Assembly (NCBI GenBank): GCA_900541185.1
Contig: UQIQ01000005.1
Coordinates: forward strand, 1 to 54,303
Length of the DNA stretch: 54,303 nt
Origin: an uncultured Collinsella sp.
GTDB taxonomy: Bacteria > Actinomycetota > Coriobacteriia > Coriobacteriales > Coriobacteriaceae
Direction of reading: 5' to 3'
This document shows positions 27,201 through 35,691 of the stretch, piece after piece. The position numbers and the translations under genes were made by a program. The notes below the pieces were generated by a model. The model saw only the letters and a program-made list of their open reading frames with translations, had not been told where the DNA came from and made no database searches. How positions within the stretch are numbered: position 1 is the stretch's first letter; every line of letters begins with the position of its first letter.

Positions 27201-27716
27201 AAACTCGATACGTGCATGGAGCTCGTGCACGGCGCACTCGACGGTGGTCATCGCATCCTGTTGTTCAGCCAGTTTACGGGCATGCTCGATATCATTGGCA
27301 AGCGCCTGGCCAAGGAGGATATCGCCTTCCTCAAGCTCACGGGCGCATCGTCTAAAGAGAGCCGCGCCAAGATGGTCGCACAGTTCCAGGCGGGCGAGGT
27401 GCCGGTCTTTTTGATCTCGCTCAAGGCGGGCGGTGTGGGCCTTAACCTGACGGCGGCCGACGTGGTCATCCACTACGACCCGTGGTGGAACGTGGCGGCG
27501 CAGGACCAAGCGACCGACCGTGCGCATCGTATTGGCCAGCAACATACCGTGACCGTGTACAAGCTCATCGCCAAGGACACGATTGAGGAACGCATTATGC
27601 AGATGCAGGAGTCCAAGCGCGACCTGGTCAACAGCGTGCTCGGCGGCGACGGCATCTCGTCGGCGCTGTTTACCCGCGAGGATGTTCTGGCGCTGCTCGG
27701 CGGCGACGGGCGCTAG
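24252..27716 (+). CDS. SWIM zinc finger SNF2-family helicase
   Basis: Swi2/Snf2-type ATPase, 1154 aa. An N-terminal SWIM finger (CDCPAAYRYPGMCKH, CxC then CxH) is near residues 77-92. The helicase core in the C-terminal half has Walker A DDMGLGKT, DEAQ box VVLDEAQYIKN, motif III LTGTPIENRLSELWS, motif IV ILLFSQFTGMLD, motif V LNLTAADVVIHYDPWWN and motif VI DRAHRIGQ. Such proteins act on chromosomal DNA in repair or transcription. ATG 24252 is chosen because GGAGG precedes it by 5 nt; a GTG at 24234 adds only six residues. It starts 28 bases after dnaE and is likely cotranscribed with it. Confidence 0.93.
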   Translation: MAQGTFVQALRKEAALRGTFMKGRSLMLNGAVLSIEDSGSRFSKNVTVEGSVRGSRGDLYKTHVALDMDEHEVIDYDCDCPAAYRYPGMCKHAIATALAYLDASGAEPVEGLRTPVRTFTAQPKQPARTAPKAPAVNPNFPFPAPVPTSPSLMAALSDLSDARMDELASMRRKLAGSVDPDAPKAVLEPSLVPYYNPLFADRFSWALELRIRCGSVSYVVKDIDGMADAYVRGGTFSYGKKLTFVHTPEVFEDVSTKLLNLVVTTVVYLDDITSSRSASYDFARSGFVVERQLPLSEHSIVYVLDLLRGQTISFEPAWSRGTTTHRTYDVAVEMPPEGEDEVLSKRPPLLAAKIAPAAGGSYDLRLPADAYCFASGDVAYLVDTRRARRADVAFAQHAAPFLSRLLPCRTPVHIAADQVGEFCRMALPILRDYTDLTAPAALDTVAPDPSFAMAIGVDDGLVTCKITVTYGDWSADLFSLGAPGSPFEERRPGVPPRDEVAEFRVMDTAALYFDFYEGGLAFEERDDESLFHLLTEGLSALSELGEVMLSDRLRQISVRPAPKLSVRATVKSNLLDVELGASGLSAADLAIYLDSYKRHQTFARLTSGDIIRLDEGARAAFGLAEDLGVDAVDLLDGVSLPASSTLFVDSMLARTPALEADRDAAFRRTVERLDTLGKMDFTVPASLKATLRGYQVDGYQWLGSLEHLGLGGILADDMGLGKTLQMIAHVLARVEAGDIKPTLVVCPASLVYNWTAELERFAPSLDVCAIVGAKAQRRVQIAGVAEHNVVVTSYDLMRRDIDEYVEQNFARVVLDEAQYIKNPLTQVARAAKRLPAGVRFALTGTPIENRLSELWSIFDFLMPGLLGTRESFAKRFESPVEHSEGDSAARLQALVSPFVLRRVKEDVVADLPEKIEDTVVAQLAGEQRKLYLANQDRIAQQVQHREASEFKKDKLKVLAELTKLRQICCDPRLHYEDYKAGSAKLDTCMELVHGALDGGHRILLFSQFTGMLDIIGKRLAKEDIAFLKLTGASSKESRAKMVAQFQAGEVPVFLISLKAGGVGLNLTAADVVIHYDPWWNVAAQDQATDRAHRIGQQHTVTVYKLIAKDTIEERIMQMQESKRDLVNSVLGGDGISSALFTREDVLALLGGDGR

Positions 27717-27881
27717 CCGCGCGCGGGGTGGGACTGCTGGAATGGGCAGGACGGTCGACGCATTTTGGCCCGACCGCTTGCCTGATCCGTTATGTGTTCA
27801 TTTGCAATGCCGTGGATGGTTTGTCTGCCTTTGGGCATAAGAACCATCAAGAACATTGGCACATCAGCAAAGGAGAACATC

Positions 27882-28244
27882 ATGGCGAAATTCTTTAAGG
27901 ACCCCGACGGTAAGCTCATCGCTGCCCTTGACGACGGCGTTGCGACCCCTGCCGGTTGCACGGAACTGACCGCAAACACTGAGGACGCGGCGCACGAGAA
28001 ACACGTGCCTGTTGTCGAGACCGAGCGCGACGGTCACGTGATTCGCGCACGCGTTGGCTCGGTCGAGCACCCCAGCCTGCCCGAGCACTACATTGAGTGG
28101 ATCGCCCTTGAGGCCGAGGGCCGCTTAGAGGTCCATTACCTTGAGCCCGGCATGAAACCCGCGACGTTTTTTGCGGGCGGCTCCAAGACCGGTACCGTCT
28201 ATGCCTACTGCAACCTGCACGGGCTGTGGTCCGCGACATTCTAG
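27882..28244 (+). CDS. Class II superoxide reductase (desulfoferrodoxin family)
   Basis: Reduces superoxide to hydrogen peroxide without making oxygen, typical of strict anaerobes; cytoplasmic, 120 aa. The Fe(His)4Cys site is visible: H in KHVPVV, two His in EHPSLPEHYIEWI, and Cys and His in YCNLHGLW. The N-terminal desulforedoxin Cys4 domain is absent, so it is the neelaredoxin type. The usual ExHxP-type sequence reads EKHVP. The start ATG follows AGGAGA by 5 nt; a longer in-frame reading from 27792 lacks a ribosome site. A terminator follows. Confidence 0.88.
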   Translation: MAKFFKDPDGKLIAALDDGVATPAGCTELTANTEDAAHEKHVPVVETERDGHVIRARVGSVEHPSLPEHYIEWIALEAEGRLEVHYLEPGMKPATFFAGGSKTGTVYAYCNLHGLWSATF

Positions 28245-28289
28245 GAGCGCGCCCCCGCTCGGGGTATCATAGCTAGCATATGCACATGC

Positions 28290-28322
28290 AAGCGCCGGCT
28301 GCATTATGCGGCCGGCGCTTTT
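28290..28322 (+). terminator. Terminator after superoxide reductase gene
   Basis: AGCGCCGGC and GCCGGCGCT form a 9-bp stem, ending in TTTT. Confidence 0.85.
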
Positions 28323-28361
28323 ACTACGATTTCGATGGTTTACGACGGAAAGGGCTGGGCC

Positions 28362-30347
28362 ATGAAGCTCGCGCTTGCACAGATCGATATGCGCCTGGGT
28401 GATATTGAGGGCATTTGCGGCCGCATCGAGGACCAGGCTCGTCTGGCCCACGAGCGCGGGGCGCGCGTGCTGTGCGTTCCGGCTCCGCTCTTTATGGGCG
28501 CCATGCCCGGTGGCCTGGTGGGCGCTGCCGACTTTGAGCACGACGTGCTTGCCGGTTTGACTGGTGTCGCCGAGCGTATCCAGGAGCTTGACATGATCTG
28601 CATCGTGCCCGCGGCGGTTTCGTTTGAGGGCCAGCCGCTGCTCGACTACATGATGCTCAAGGACGGTCATGTGGTGCCGGCGCGTTCGAGCATTGCCCTG
28701 CAGCGTGGCGAGAGCAACGACACCCGTTGGGCGCCGCCGGTGTTCGACGTGGACGGCGTGCGCATCGCCGTAATCTTTGACCTGGATCGCGAGCTCGAGA
28801 TGCTGCCGACCGGCGTTGACCTCATTGCGTATTTCCAATTCAACGCGTTTGACATGACCGACCGCGAGACTGCCGCCATTGCCGCCGTTCGCAGCGGCGC
28901 CTACCGTAAGATCGCATCCAAGCGCAGCGTGTGGTTTGCCTGCATGGCGCCGGTCGGTGCCTATGACGAGTCGGTGTATACCGGCGGGTCGTTTGTACTC
29001 GACGACTGCGGCCGCGTGGTGGCCCAAGCGCCGTGTTTTGAGGAGAGCCTGCTGGTTCAGGAGATTCAACGCGGCGTGATGCTCGATGCCTTGGAAGACC
29101 ACGAGCTGCCCGAGTTTCGTTCCGAGGAGTGGCTGTGGCGGGCGCTGGTGCTCGCCGTGCGCGACAACGCCCGAGCCCACGGTGCGTCGCGTGCTGTGGT
29201 GGCACTCGAGGGTGACTTGCCGTCGTCCCTGCTGGCGGCGCTGGCCGTCGACGCTCTGGGCCCGCGCAACGTGATTGGCCTGGTGCTGGGGCGCAACCGT
29301 ATCTTTACGCCGGCGCAGGAAGAGGCCGAGGCTGCCCGCTGCGCCGCCGTCCGCGCCATCGCCGAGCGTTTGCACATTCGCACCGTCGAGCGCGATGCAC
29401 CGGATGCGGCGCGTGTGCTCGATCGCGACGTGTCGGCGGGCGATGCCGAGCGTCTGCGCTCGCGCACGCTGGGCCTCATGCTGGAGGACACGGCGCTCGA
29501 GCTGGGTGCGATGGCGCTGAGCCCGCTGTCCAAAACCGAGTACGCGCTGGCGGCGCCGGCGCTTTGCGGCGGCTACCAGGGCGACTTTGCGCCCTTTGGC
29601 GATGTGTACCTGTCGACGCTTGAGTTTGTGGCGCGTGTGCGCAACCGCACGTCTGCCGTGGTGCCCCAAGAGCTCGTGACGCTCAACGCGGTGGAAGATT
29701 GTATGGAGCGAGTGCTGGCGCAGGCGCTCTCGACGCTCGACGGTCCGGTCGATATGCTCGACCGCGCGGCACAGCTGCTCGGCGGGCTTGAGCCGGGTGA
29801 GGTCGATGGCGCGCTCGAGGCGCACGTGGACCGCAATCGAGCTTTCGACGACATCCCGATGGCCGCTGGCAAGCCTGAGGCTTGCTCGCTGCTGCTGATG
29901 CTCGTTCGACAGGGTGAGACTGCCCGCCGCATGTTGCCGATGGCGCCGATCGTCTCGGCCCGTTCGTTTGCCGAGCGTGCCTGGCCGTATATGCTCGCGT
30001 GGTCCGACCTGGGGCTTAACGGCAAGGAGCGTATGACGGTCGATTCGCTGGCGCGCGCCGAGGTGCGCCGTTTTGCTGACGAGGATACGAGCGAGCGCGT
30101 GCGAAACGAGATGATGGGCGTGCTGGGCGAGCTACTGGGTATTTCGCCCGAGCAGATGGAGGAGCTGCGCTCTGAGGACGGTCAGCGTCGTTTGCATGAG
30201 GGAATGAAAAAGTTCGAGGGCGAGGTTCAGGACGCCATCGATAAGATGATGGGCGGCCAGGGCGGACCGCAGGGTGGGCCTCAGGGTGGTCCGATGCCGC
30301 ATCCGCCGGTTGATCCCCGACAGTTCCCATTCTTCTCGCAGAACTAA
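28362..30347 (+). CDS. NAD(+) synthetase (NadE) homologue with degenerate active sites
   Basis: 661 aa with the two-domain layout of glutamine-dependent NAD synthetase: an N-terminal nitrilase-type amidase (about 1-250) and a C-terminal synthetase (about 260-470). The fold-level match is clear, for example ALAVDALGPRNVIGL. Yet the catalytic positions are lost. The amidase Glu is Ala41 (CVPAPLFMG), the Lys appears to be Ser, and the Cys is Phe139 (VIFDLDR). The ATP-binding SGGxDS is EGDLPSS at 283-289, and the TTGNKSE motif reads SPLSKTE. A Gly/Gln/Pro-rich tail ends the protein (MMGGQGGPQGGP). The frame is long and intact, so it is a maintained pseudoenzyme or a repurposed protein. ATG 28362 follows GGAAAGGG. 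Confidence 0.8.
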   Translation: MKLALAQIDMRLGDIEGICGRIEDQARLAHERGARVLCVPAPLFMGAMPGGLVGAADFEHDVLAGLTGVAERIQELDMICIVPAAVSFEGQPLLDYMMLKDGHVVPARSSIALQRGESNDTRWAPPVFDVDGVRIAVIFDLDRELEMLPTGVDLIAYFQFNAFDMTDRETAAIAAVRSGAYRKIASKRSVWFACMAPVGAYDESVYTGGSFVLDDCGRVVAQAPCFEESLLVQEIQRGVMLDALEDHELPEFRSEEWLWRALVLAVRDNARAHGASRAVVALEGDLPSSLLAALAVDALGPRNVIGLVLGRNRIFTPAQEEAEAARCAAVRAIAERLHIRTVERDAPDAARVLDRDVSAGDAERLRSRTLGLMLEDTALELGAMALSPLSKTEYALAAPALCGGYQGDFAPFGDVYLSTLEFVARVRNRTSAVVPQELVTLNAVEDCMERVLAQALSTLDGPVDMLDRAAQLLGGLEPGEVDGALEAHVDRNRAFDDIPMAAGKPEACSLLLMLVRQGETARRMLPMAPIVSARSFAERAWPYMLAWSDLGLNGKERMTVDSLARAEVRRFADEDTSERVRNEMMGVLGELLGISPEQMEELRSEDGQRRLHEGMKKFEGEVQDAIDKMMGGQGGPQGGPQGGPMPHPPVDPRQFPFFSQN

Positions 30348-30415
30348 ACTGGGGATGGGATTCGCTGCCAACCCCGATACTTTAACTAAGCATCTTGACC
30401 CCGTTGTGTTATTCT

Positions 30416-30429
30416 AGAACAGACGTTCG
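30416..30429. promoter_or_regulatory. Candidate LexA (SOS) box upstream of ruvCAB
   Basis: AGAACAGACGTTCG matches the Gram-positive LexA consensus CGAACnnnnGTTCG at every fixed position but the first. It ends 55 bp before the ruvC start, matching known SOS control of ruv genes. Confidence 0.6.
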
Positions 30430-30484
30430 TGAATGATGCGCGGGGCCTTGCCTTGTGCTGTGCTGGTGACGAGGGGAGGTTGGC

Positions 30485-31006
30485 TTGGTTATCTTGGGCA
30501 TTGACCCCGGTTTGGCCCATACGGGTTGGGGGATTATCGAGGAGCGGCGTGGCGAGGTTCGCTGCCGTGCCTACGGTTGCATCGAGACCAGCGCGGGCAG
30601 CCCGCTCGCGGTGCGCCTGTCGCATATCGCCCGTGACCTTAAGGATGTCGTCGAGCGTTATCGACCCGACACGGCTGCTGTCGAGAGCATCTACTTTGGC
30701 GCCAACGTTCGTTCGGCCATCCCCACGGCGCATGCCCGCGGTGCCGCGCTCGTGGCGCTTTCGGAGTGCGCGCTCGAGATTGGCGAGTACACGCCCATGC
30801 AGATCAAACAGGCTGTGGTGGGCACCGGCGCCGCGGACAAGCGGCAGGTCGCCTACATGGTACGCACGCTAACACAGCTCGACCACGACCCGCATCCCGA
30901 CCATGCCGCCGATGCCCTGGCCTGCGCCATCTGCCACGTAAACCTCAGCCGCACCCGCGCACTCACCGGTGGCGAGTTCTATCAACAGAGAGGAACCGGA
31001 TACTGA
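30485..31006 (+). CDS. ruvC: Holliday junction resolvase RuvC
   Basis: Endonuclease that resolves Holliday junctions with RuvAB; 173 aa, normal length. The catalytic acids are D7 (GIDPG), E67 (VESIYFG) and the C-terminal pair in HPDHAADALA (about 139-143). It starts with TTG, which follows GGGGAGG by 5 nt and sets the N-terminal VILGIDPG exactly where the family begins. The stop overlaps the ruvA ATG (TGATG). Confidence 0.95.
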   Translation: MVILGIDPGLAHTGWGIIEERRGEVRCRAYGCIETSAGSPLAVRLSHIARDLKDVVERYRPDTAAVESIYFGANVRSAIPTAHARGAALVALSECALEIGEYTPMQIKQAVVGTGAADKRQVAYMVRTLTQLDHDPHPDHAADALACAICHVNLSRTRALTGGEFYQQRGTGY

Positions 31007-31626
31007 TGATTTCCCAGCTCCACGGAACGCTTGTCGAGGCCACGATGAGCTCGGCCGTCGTCGATGTGTCGGGCGTTGGCTTTGAGCTCGGCATCTCGGG
31101 CAGCACTGCGGCCACGTTGCCGACGCCCGGCGGCGAGGTCCGCCTCTACACGCGTATGCAGGTGCGCGAGGACGCCATGACACTTTTCGGTTTTTCCTCA
31201 AAGGATGAGCGCACGATGTTCGACCGGCTCGTGTCCGTTTCGGGCGTTGGCCCGCGCTTGGCGCTCGCCGTGCTTTCCACCTATACCGTGGGGCAGCTGT
31301 ATTCGCTGGTGATGGCCGAGGACGACAAGGGCATGGCCAAGGTACCCGGTGTGGGCAAAAAGACAGCTCAGCGCCTGATCCTGGAACTCAAGAGCACCTT
31401 TGCCAAGGACAAGGGCTTTGTGCCGGTCGACGTGATTCCCGGCCAGGTTGCGATGCCGGTCCCCGCCGCCGCTCCCTCGGCGATCGACGATGCCCGCGCG
31501 GCGCTCCTTTCCATGGGCTTTAGCCCGCAGGAGACCGATGTTGCCCTGAGCGGGTATGATGGGCAGGATATGCGTGTCGAGGATCTGCTCGGCGCGGCGC
31601 TTAAGCGACTTGGAATGGATGCGTGA
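31006..31626 (+). CDS. ruvA: Holliday junction branch migration subunit RuvA
   Basis: Binds four-way junctions as a tetramer and loads RuvB; 206 aa. The OB-fold N-terminus starts MISQLHGTLVEA, the two helix-hairpin-helix motifs are VSGVGPRLALAVLS and VPGVGKKTAQRL, and a C-terminal UBA-like domain follows (ALLSMGFSPQETDVAL). The start ATG overlaps the ruvC stop and its own stop overlaps the ruvB start in the same TGATG style, indicating translational coupling in one operon. Confidence 0.95.
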   Translation: MISQLHGTLVEATMSSAVVDVSGVGFELGISGSTAATLPTPGGEVRLYTRMQVREDAMTLFGFSSKDERTMFDRLVSVSGVGPRLALAVLSTYTVGQLYSLVMAEDDKGMAKVPGVGKKTAQRLILELKSTFAKDKGFVPVDVIPGQVAMPVPAAAPSAIDDARAALLSMGFSPQETDVALSGYDGQDMRVEDLLGAALKRLGMDA

Positions 31627-32693
31627 TGTGGGAAGCCGATGACTCTCAGGACCTGTGGGCGACGCCCGGCACCTCGCCGGCGGCATCCATGGCGCACGGT
31701 GAGCGCATGGTGGGCTCGGAGCTGACGCCCGAGGACCTCGATGTCGACCGCACTTTGCGCCCCCAGCGCCTGGACGACTACTGTGGCCAGGAGCACATCA
31801 AGCAGAGCCTGCGCGTGTTGATCGAAGCGGCACAGAGCCGTGGCGAGACGCTCGACCACGTGATTTTCTCGGGTCCTCCGGGCCTGGGCAAGACCACGCT
31901 GGCCACCGTTATCGCCAACGAGCTGGGCGCTCAGATCAAGACCACGAGTGGCCCTGCTATCGCGCGCACGGGCGACCTGGCGGCCATTCTGACTAACTTG
32001 CAGCCGGGCGACGTGCTGTTTATCGACGAGATCCACCGCCTCAACCGCTCGGTCGAGGAGGTCCTGTACCCTGCGATGGAGGACTTTGCCCTCGATATCG
32101 TGATCGGCAAGGGTCCGGCGGCTCGCTCGATTCGCCTGGATATTCCCAAGTTTACGCTGGTAGCGGCAACGACCCGCTCAGGCATGTTGACCGGCCCGTT
32201 GCGCGACCGCTTTGGCATTTCATATCGCCTGGATTACTACACGGTCGAGGAGCTCGCGCAGATTGTGACGCGCTCGGCGACTATCCTGGGCGTGACGATC
32301 GACCATCCCAGTGCACTCGAGATCGGCTCGCGTTCGCGCGGCACGCCACGTCTTGCCAACCGTCTGCTCAAGCGCGTGCGCGATTACGCACAGGTGCGCG
32401 GCAACGGCCCCATCGAGCTCGATATCTGTCGCCAGGCGCTCGAGTTCTTCGAGATCGACGAGCTCGGTCTGGACTGGATGGATATTCGCATTTTGGAGAC
32501 GCTCGCCAAGACGTTCTCCGGTCGCGCCGTGGGACTTACGACCCTTGCCAGCGCGGTGGGCGAGGACCCGGGCACGCTCGAGGATGTCTATGAGCCCTAT
32601 TTGCTGCAGTGCGGATTGATGATTCGTACGCCGCAGGGCCGTCAGGCAACCCTCCGCACCTTTGAGCACCTGGGGATTGAACCTACCGTTTAG
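31626..32693 (+). CDS. ruvB: Holliday junction branch migration ATPase RuvB
   Basis: AAA+ motor driving branch migration; 355 aa. Walker A GPPGLGKTT, Walker B LFIDEIHRL, sensor AATTRSGMLTGPLRDRF and the arginine finger region follow in order; the C-terminal winged helix ends with GRQATLRTFEHLG. ATG 31626 (overlapping the ruvA stop) is preferred over the GTG at 31623. Third gene of ruvCAB. Confidence 0.96.
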   Translation: MWEADDSQDLWATPGTSPAASMAHGERMVGSELTPEDLDVDRTLRPQRLDDYCGQEHIKQSLRVLIEAAQSRGETLDHVIFSGPPGLGKTTLATVIANELGAQIKTTSGPAIARTGDLAAILTNLQPGDVLFIDEIHRLNRSVEEVLYPAMEDFALDIVIGKGPAARSIRLDIPKFTLVAATTRSGMLTGPLRDRFGISYRLDYYTVEELAQIVTRSATILGVTIDHPSALEIGSRSRGTPRLANRLLKRVRDYAQVRGNGPIELDICRQALEFFEIDELGLDWMDIRILETLAKTFSGRAVGLTTLASAVGEDPGTLEDVYEPYLLQCGLMIRTPQGRQATLRTFEHLGIEPTV

Positions 32694-32837
32694 GGCGTTT
32701 TGTTTTGGCGGGCTGTTGGACTATCGCTGGGCATCGGGTAAACATATCGCCGTTCATCGGTTATGGGCGTTTTACTATTGCGCGCCCGTGCTATGCTGAA
32801 TTGGTCTTTTTCTCATTCGGTAACGAAAGGACCGCCC

Positions 32838-34505
32838 ATGCCTACTGACATCGAAATCGCACGTTCTGTCACGCCGCTGCCTATTACCGAGGTGGCCAAG
32901 AACGCCGGCGTCGACGTTAAGCACCTTATTCCGTACGGCTTCGACAAGGCTAAGGTCGACTATTCACTGCTCAACGAGCCGACTGATCACCAGGCCAAGC
33001 TCGTCCTCGTGACCGCTATCAACCCAACGCCCGCGGGCGAGGGCAAGACCACCACGACCATCGGTCTGGCCGATGGCCTGCGTCGTCGCGGCGTCAAGAG
33101 TGCCGTGGCCCTGCGCGAGCCTTCGCTCGGCCCCGTCTTTGGCGTTAAGGGCGGTGCTGCCGGCGGCGGCTGGGCTCAGGTCATCCCCATGGAGGATATC
33201 AACCTGCACTTTACCGGCGACTTCCACGCTATCGGTGCCGCCAATAACCTGCTGGCCGCCATGCTTGATAACCACATCCAGCAGGGCAATCAGCTCGGTA
33301 TTGACGTTAAGCGCATCACTTGGAAGCGCGTCGTCGATATGAACGACCGTCAGCTGCGCCACGTCATCGACGGCATTGGCGGTAAGGCCCAGGGCGTGCC
33401 GCGCGAGGACGGCTTCGATATCACCGTTGCCTCCGAGGTCATGGCGATCCTGTGCCTGTCCACGAGCATCAGCGATCTTAAGGAGCGCTTGGGCGAGATC
33501 GTTGTCGGCTATAGCTATGCCGGCGAGCCCGTCCGCGCCCGCGACCTTAAGGCCCAGGGAGCTATGGCCGCACTGCTCAAGGATGCGCTCAAGCCCAATC
33601 TGGTGCAGACGCTCGAGGGCACGCCCGCGTTTGTCCACGGCGGTCCCTTCGCCAATATCGCCCACGGCTGCAACTCCATCATGGCCACGCGTATGGCTAT
33701 GCGTTTTGGCGATGTCGCCATTACCGAGGCGGGCTTTGGTGCCGACCTGGGTGCCGAGAAATTCCTGGACATCAAGTGCCGCATGACGGGCGTTCGTCCC
33801 AACGCCGTCGTGGTCGTCGCCACCGCTCGCGCGTTGAAGTACAACGGTGGCGTCGCCAAGGCCGATCTCAACGAGGAGAACCTCGAGGCACTCAAGGCTG
33901 GCATGCCCAACCTGCTGCGTCACGTCGACAACATCCAGAACGTATATGGTCTGCCCTGCGTGGTCGCCATCAACCGCTTCCCGACGGACACCGAGGCCGA
34001 GCTCGCGCTCATTGAGTCCGAGTGCCAGAAGCTCGGCGTCAACGTTAAGCTTTCCGAGGTCTGGGCCAAGGGCGGCGAGGGCGCGCTCGAGCTTGCCGAT
34101 GAGGTCATGCGTCTGATTGAGCAGCCGAGCGAGCTCAAGTTTGCCTATGAGGACGGCGCTGATGTCGCTGATGCCCTCGAGGCCGTTGCCACCAAGGTCT
34201 ACCGCGCCGACGGCGTTGACTTTACGCCGGCCGCCAAGCGCCAGCTCGCTGAGCTGCGCGAGAATGGCTTTGGCAACCTGCCGGTGTGCGTCGCCAAGAC
34301 GCAGTACAGCTTTAGCGACAACGCCAAGGCCCTGGGCGCTCCCGAGAACTTCCGCATCACGGTGCGTGAGCTCAAGGTTTCCGCCGGCGCCCACTTTGTG
34401 GTCGCACTGACTGGCAGTGTTCTGACCATGCCGGGCCTGCCCAAGGTCCCCGCGGCCGAGAACATCGACGTCGACAACGACGGCAACATCACCGGCCTGT
34501 TCTAA
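32838..34505 (+). CDS. fhs: Formate--tetrahydrofolate ligase
   Basis: ATP-dependent formation of 10-formyl-tetrahydrofolate from formate, the entry step of folate one-carbon metabolism; cytoplasmic homotetramer; 555 aa, typical length. The ATP-binding loop is TPAGEGKTTTT, followed by REPSLGPVFGVKGGAAGGG and ITEAGFGADLGAEKF. ATG 32838 follows GAAAGGA by 7 nt. The next folate enzymes, fchA and folD, are 10 kb downstream in the window. C-rich codon use suggests high expression. A terminator follows. Confidence 0.97.
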   Translation: MPTDIEIARSVTPLPITEVAKNAGVDVKHLIPYGFDKAKVDYSLLNEPTDHQAKLVLVTAINPTPAGEGKTTTTIGLADGLRRRGVKSAVALREPSLGPVFGVKGGAAGGGWAQVIPMEDINLHFTGDFHAIGAANNLLAAMLDNHIQQGNQLGIDVKRITWKRVVDMNDRQLRHVIDGIGGKAQGVPREDGFDITVASEVMAILCLSTSISDLKERLGEIVVGYSYAGEPVRARDLKAQGAMAALLKDALKPNLVQTLEGTPAFVHGGPFANIAHGCNSIMATRMAMRFGDVAITEAGFGADLGAEKFLDIKCRMTGVRPNAVVVVATARALKYNGGVAKADLNEENLEALKAGMPNLLRHVDNIQNVYGLPCVVAINRFPTDTEAELALIESECQKLGVNVKLSEVWAKGGEGALELADEVMRLIEQPSELKFAYEDGADVADALEAVATKVYRADGVDFTPAAKRQLAELRENGFGNLPVCVAKTQYSFSDNAKALGAPENFRITVRELKVSAGAHFVVALTGSVLTMPGLPKVPAAENIDVDNDGNITGLF

Positions 34506-34532
34506 GCTCGCTGCTCATAGCTGCTAGCCCGC

Positions 34533-34566
34533 CCCGCCGTGCCCACAAAGCCCGGCGGGGTTTTTT
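34533..34566 (+). terminator. Terminator after fhs
   Basis: CCCGCCG and CGGCGGG stem arms followed by TTTTTT. Confidence 0.85.
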
Positions 34567-34683
34567 ATCCTTAGGCTCGCGCATGTCTTGTAGATACCGA
34601 CGGGCTCTGCCCATCATAGGCTTTTGCGCGGGTAGAATGCATGGATAACTTGAGGCTCACGCGCGACGGAAAGGAATCGTTGC

Positions 34684-35673
34684 ATGGATCAGGACAAGAC
34701 AACCGTGATGGGCGGCTACGGTTCCGCGCAGGCTGGCGATAGCGCCGATGCGACCCGCGTTGTTCCCAACCCCGGTTATACCGACCCCGCCGCGACGCAG
34801 CCTTCTGCCGAGCCCACCCGGGTTATGGGCTATGGCGACACGGCGCAGGATTCTTACGCTGCATCTTCGCAAGGCCCCTATGGCAACGCAGCTCCGGATC
34901 CGTTTGATTGCGCGCCGCAGGATTCTTATGCTGCCTCGACGCCGAATCTCTATGACAACCTGCCGCAGAATCCCATTCCGCAGCCTCAGCAGACGACGTA
35001 TATGCCTCGCACGGCGCAGCCTCGCTACGAGTCGCGCGAGCCGTATCGCGAGTACCCCAAGTCGATTCCGCAATATGGCGAGGACGAGGAGAAGAGGCCG
35101 TCGCGTTCGTCGAGCGCGATCAAGAAGATCCTCATCGTACTGGCGATCTTCTTTGCGCTGTCGGTTGTGTTTGCCATCGTGTCGGGCATGCTCAACAAGC
35201 GAGGGAGTTCAACGGCCGATGCCACTGCCGAGCAAACCGAGCCCGCCTCGTCTAGCACCGTTGATTTGAGCGATATCCCGGGGCAGTACTGGTCCAACGC
35301 CAAGAAGATCCTCAAGTCGCGCGGCGCCGATCTTTCGAATGCCGTGGTCCTGACTGATGATGGCTCAACGCCCGTCGTCGATGCCAACTGGGTCGTTACT
35401 TCTGCCTACTATAACGACAGCGGCAACCTCGAAATTCAACTCACGCACAAGAACAGCTCGGGCAACTCGTCCGGCGGCCAAAGCGGTACCGATAGCTCGA
35501 GCTCCAATACGCTGGAGGACTTGAGCAACAAGGCACAGGAGTTGGGAGACAAGGCGCAAGAGCTGGGCGACACGGCACAAAACCTGGGCGATACCGCGCA
35601 GAACTTGGGCGGCATGGCGACGGATGCCTGGAACGCCCTGCAAAACGGCATCTCGGGCGCGCAGGGAAACTAG
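34684..35673 (+). CDS. Single-pass membrane protein with cytoplasmic Thr motifs and PASTA-like outer domain
   Basis: 329 aa. The first 140 residues are low-complexity (Tyr/Pro/Gln/Ala-rich) and carry three similar Thr motifs: KTTVMGGYG, ATRVVPNPG and PTRVMGYGD, reminiscent of Ser/Thr-kinase or FHA-linked sites (inference). One membrane helix follows at about 145-165 (KILIVLAIFFALSVVFAIV). The outer part contains a short globular stretch (IPGQYWSNAKKILKSRGADL to NLEIQLTHK) with a PASTA-like pattern, then a Ser/Gly linker and a heptad-like repeat of KAQELGD/TAQNLGD. Type is envelope or kinase-associated; no kinase is in the window. GAAAGGAA precedes the ATG. Confidence 0.7.
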   Translation: MDQDKTTVMGGYGSAQAGDSADATRVVPNPGYTDPAATQPSAEPTRVMGYGDTAQDSYAASSQGPYGNAAPDPFDCAPQDSYAASTPNLYDNLPQNPIPQPQQTTYMPRTAQPRYESREPYREYPKSIPQYGEDEEKRPSRSSSAIKKILIVLAIFFALSVVFAIVSGMLNKRGSSTADATAEQTEPASSSTVDLSDIPGQYWSNAKKILKSRGADLSNAVVLTDDGSTPVVDANWVVTSAYYNDSGNLEIQLTHKNSSGNSSGGQSGTDSSSSNTLEDLSNKAQELGDKAQELGDTAQNLGDTAQNLGGMATDAWNALQNGISGAQGN

Positions 35674-35691
35674 CGGACGAGCGGAGCGGGG

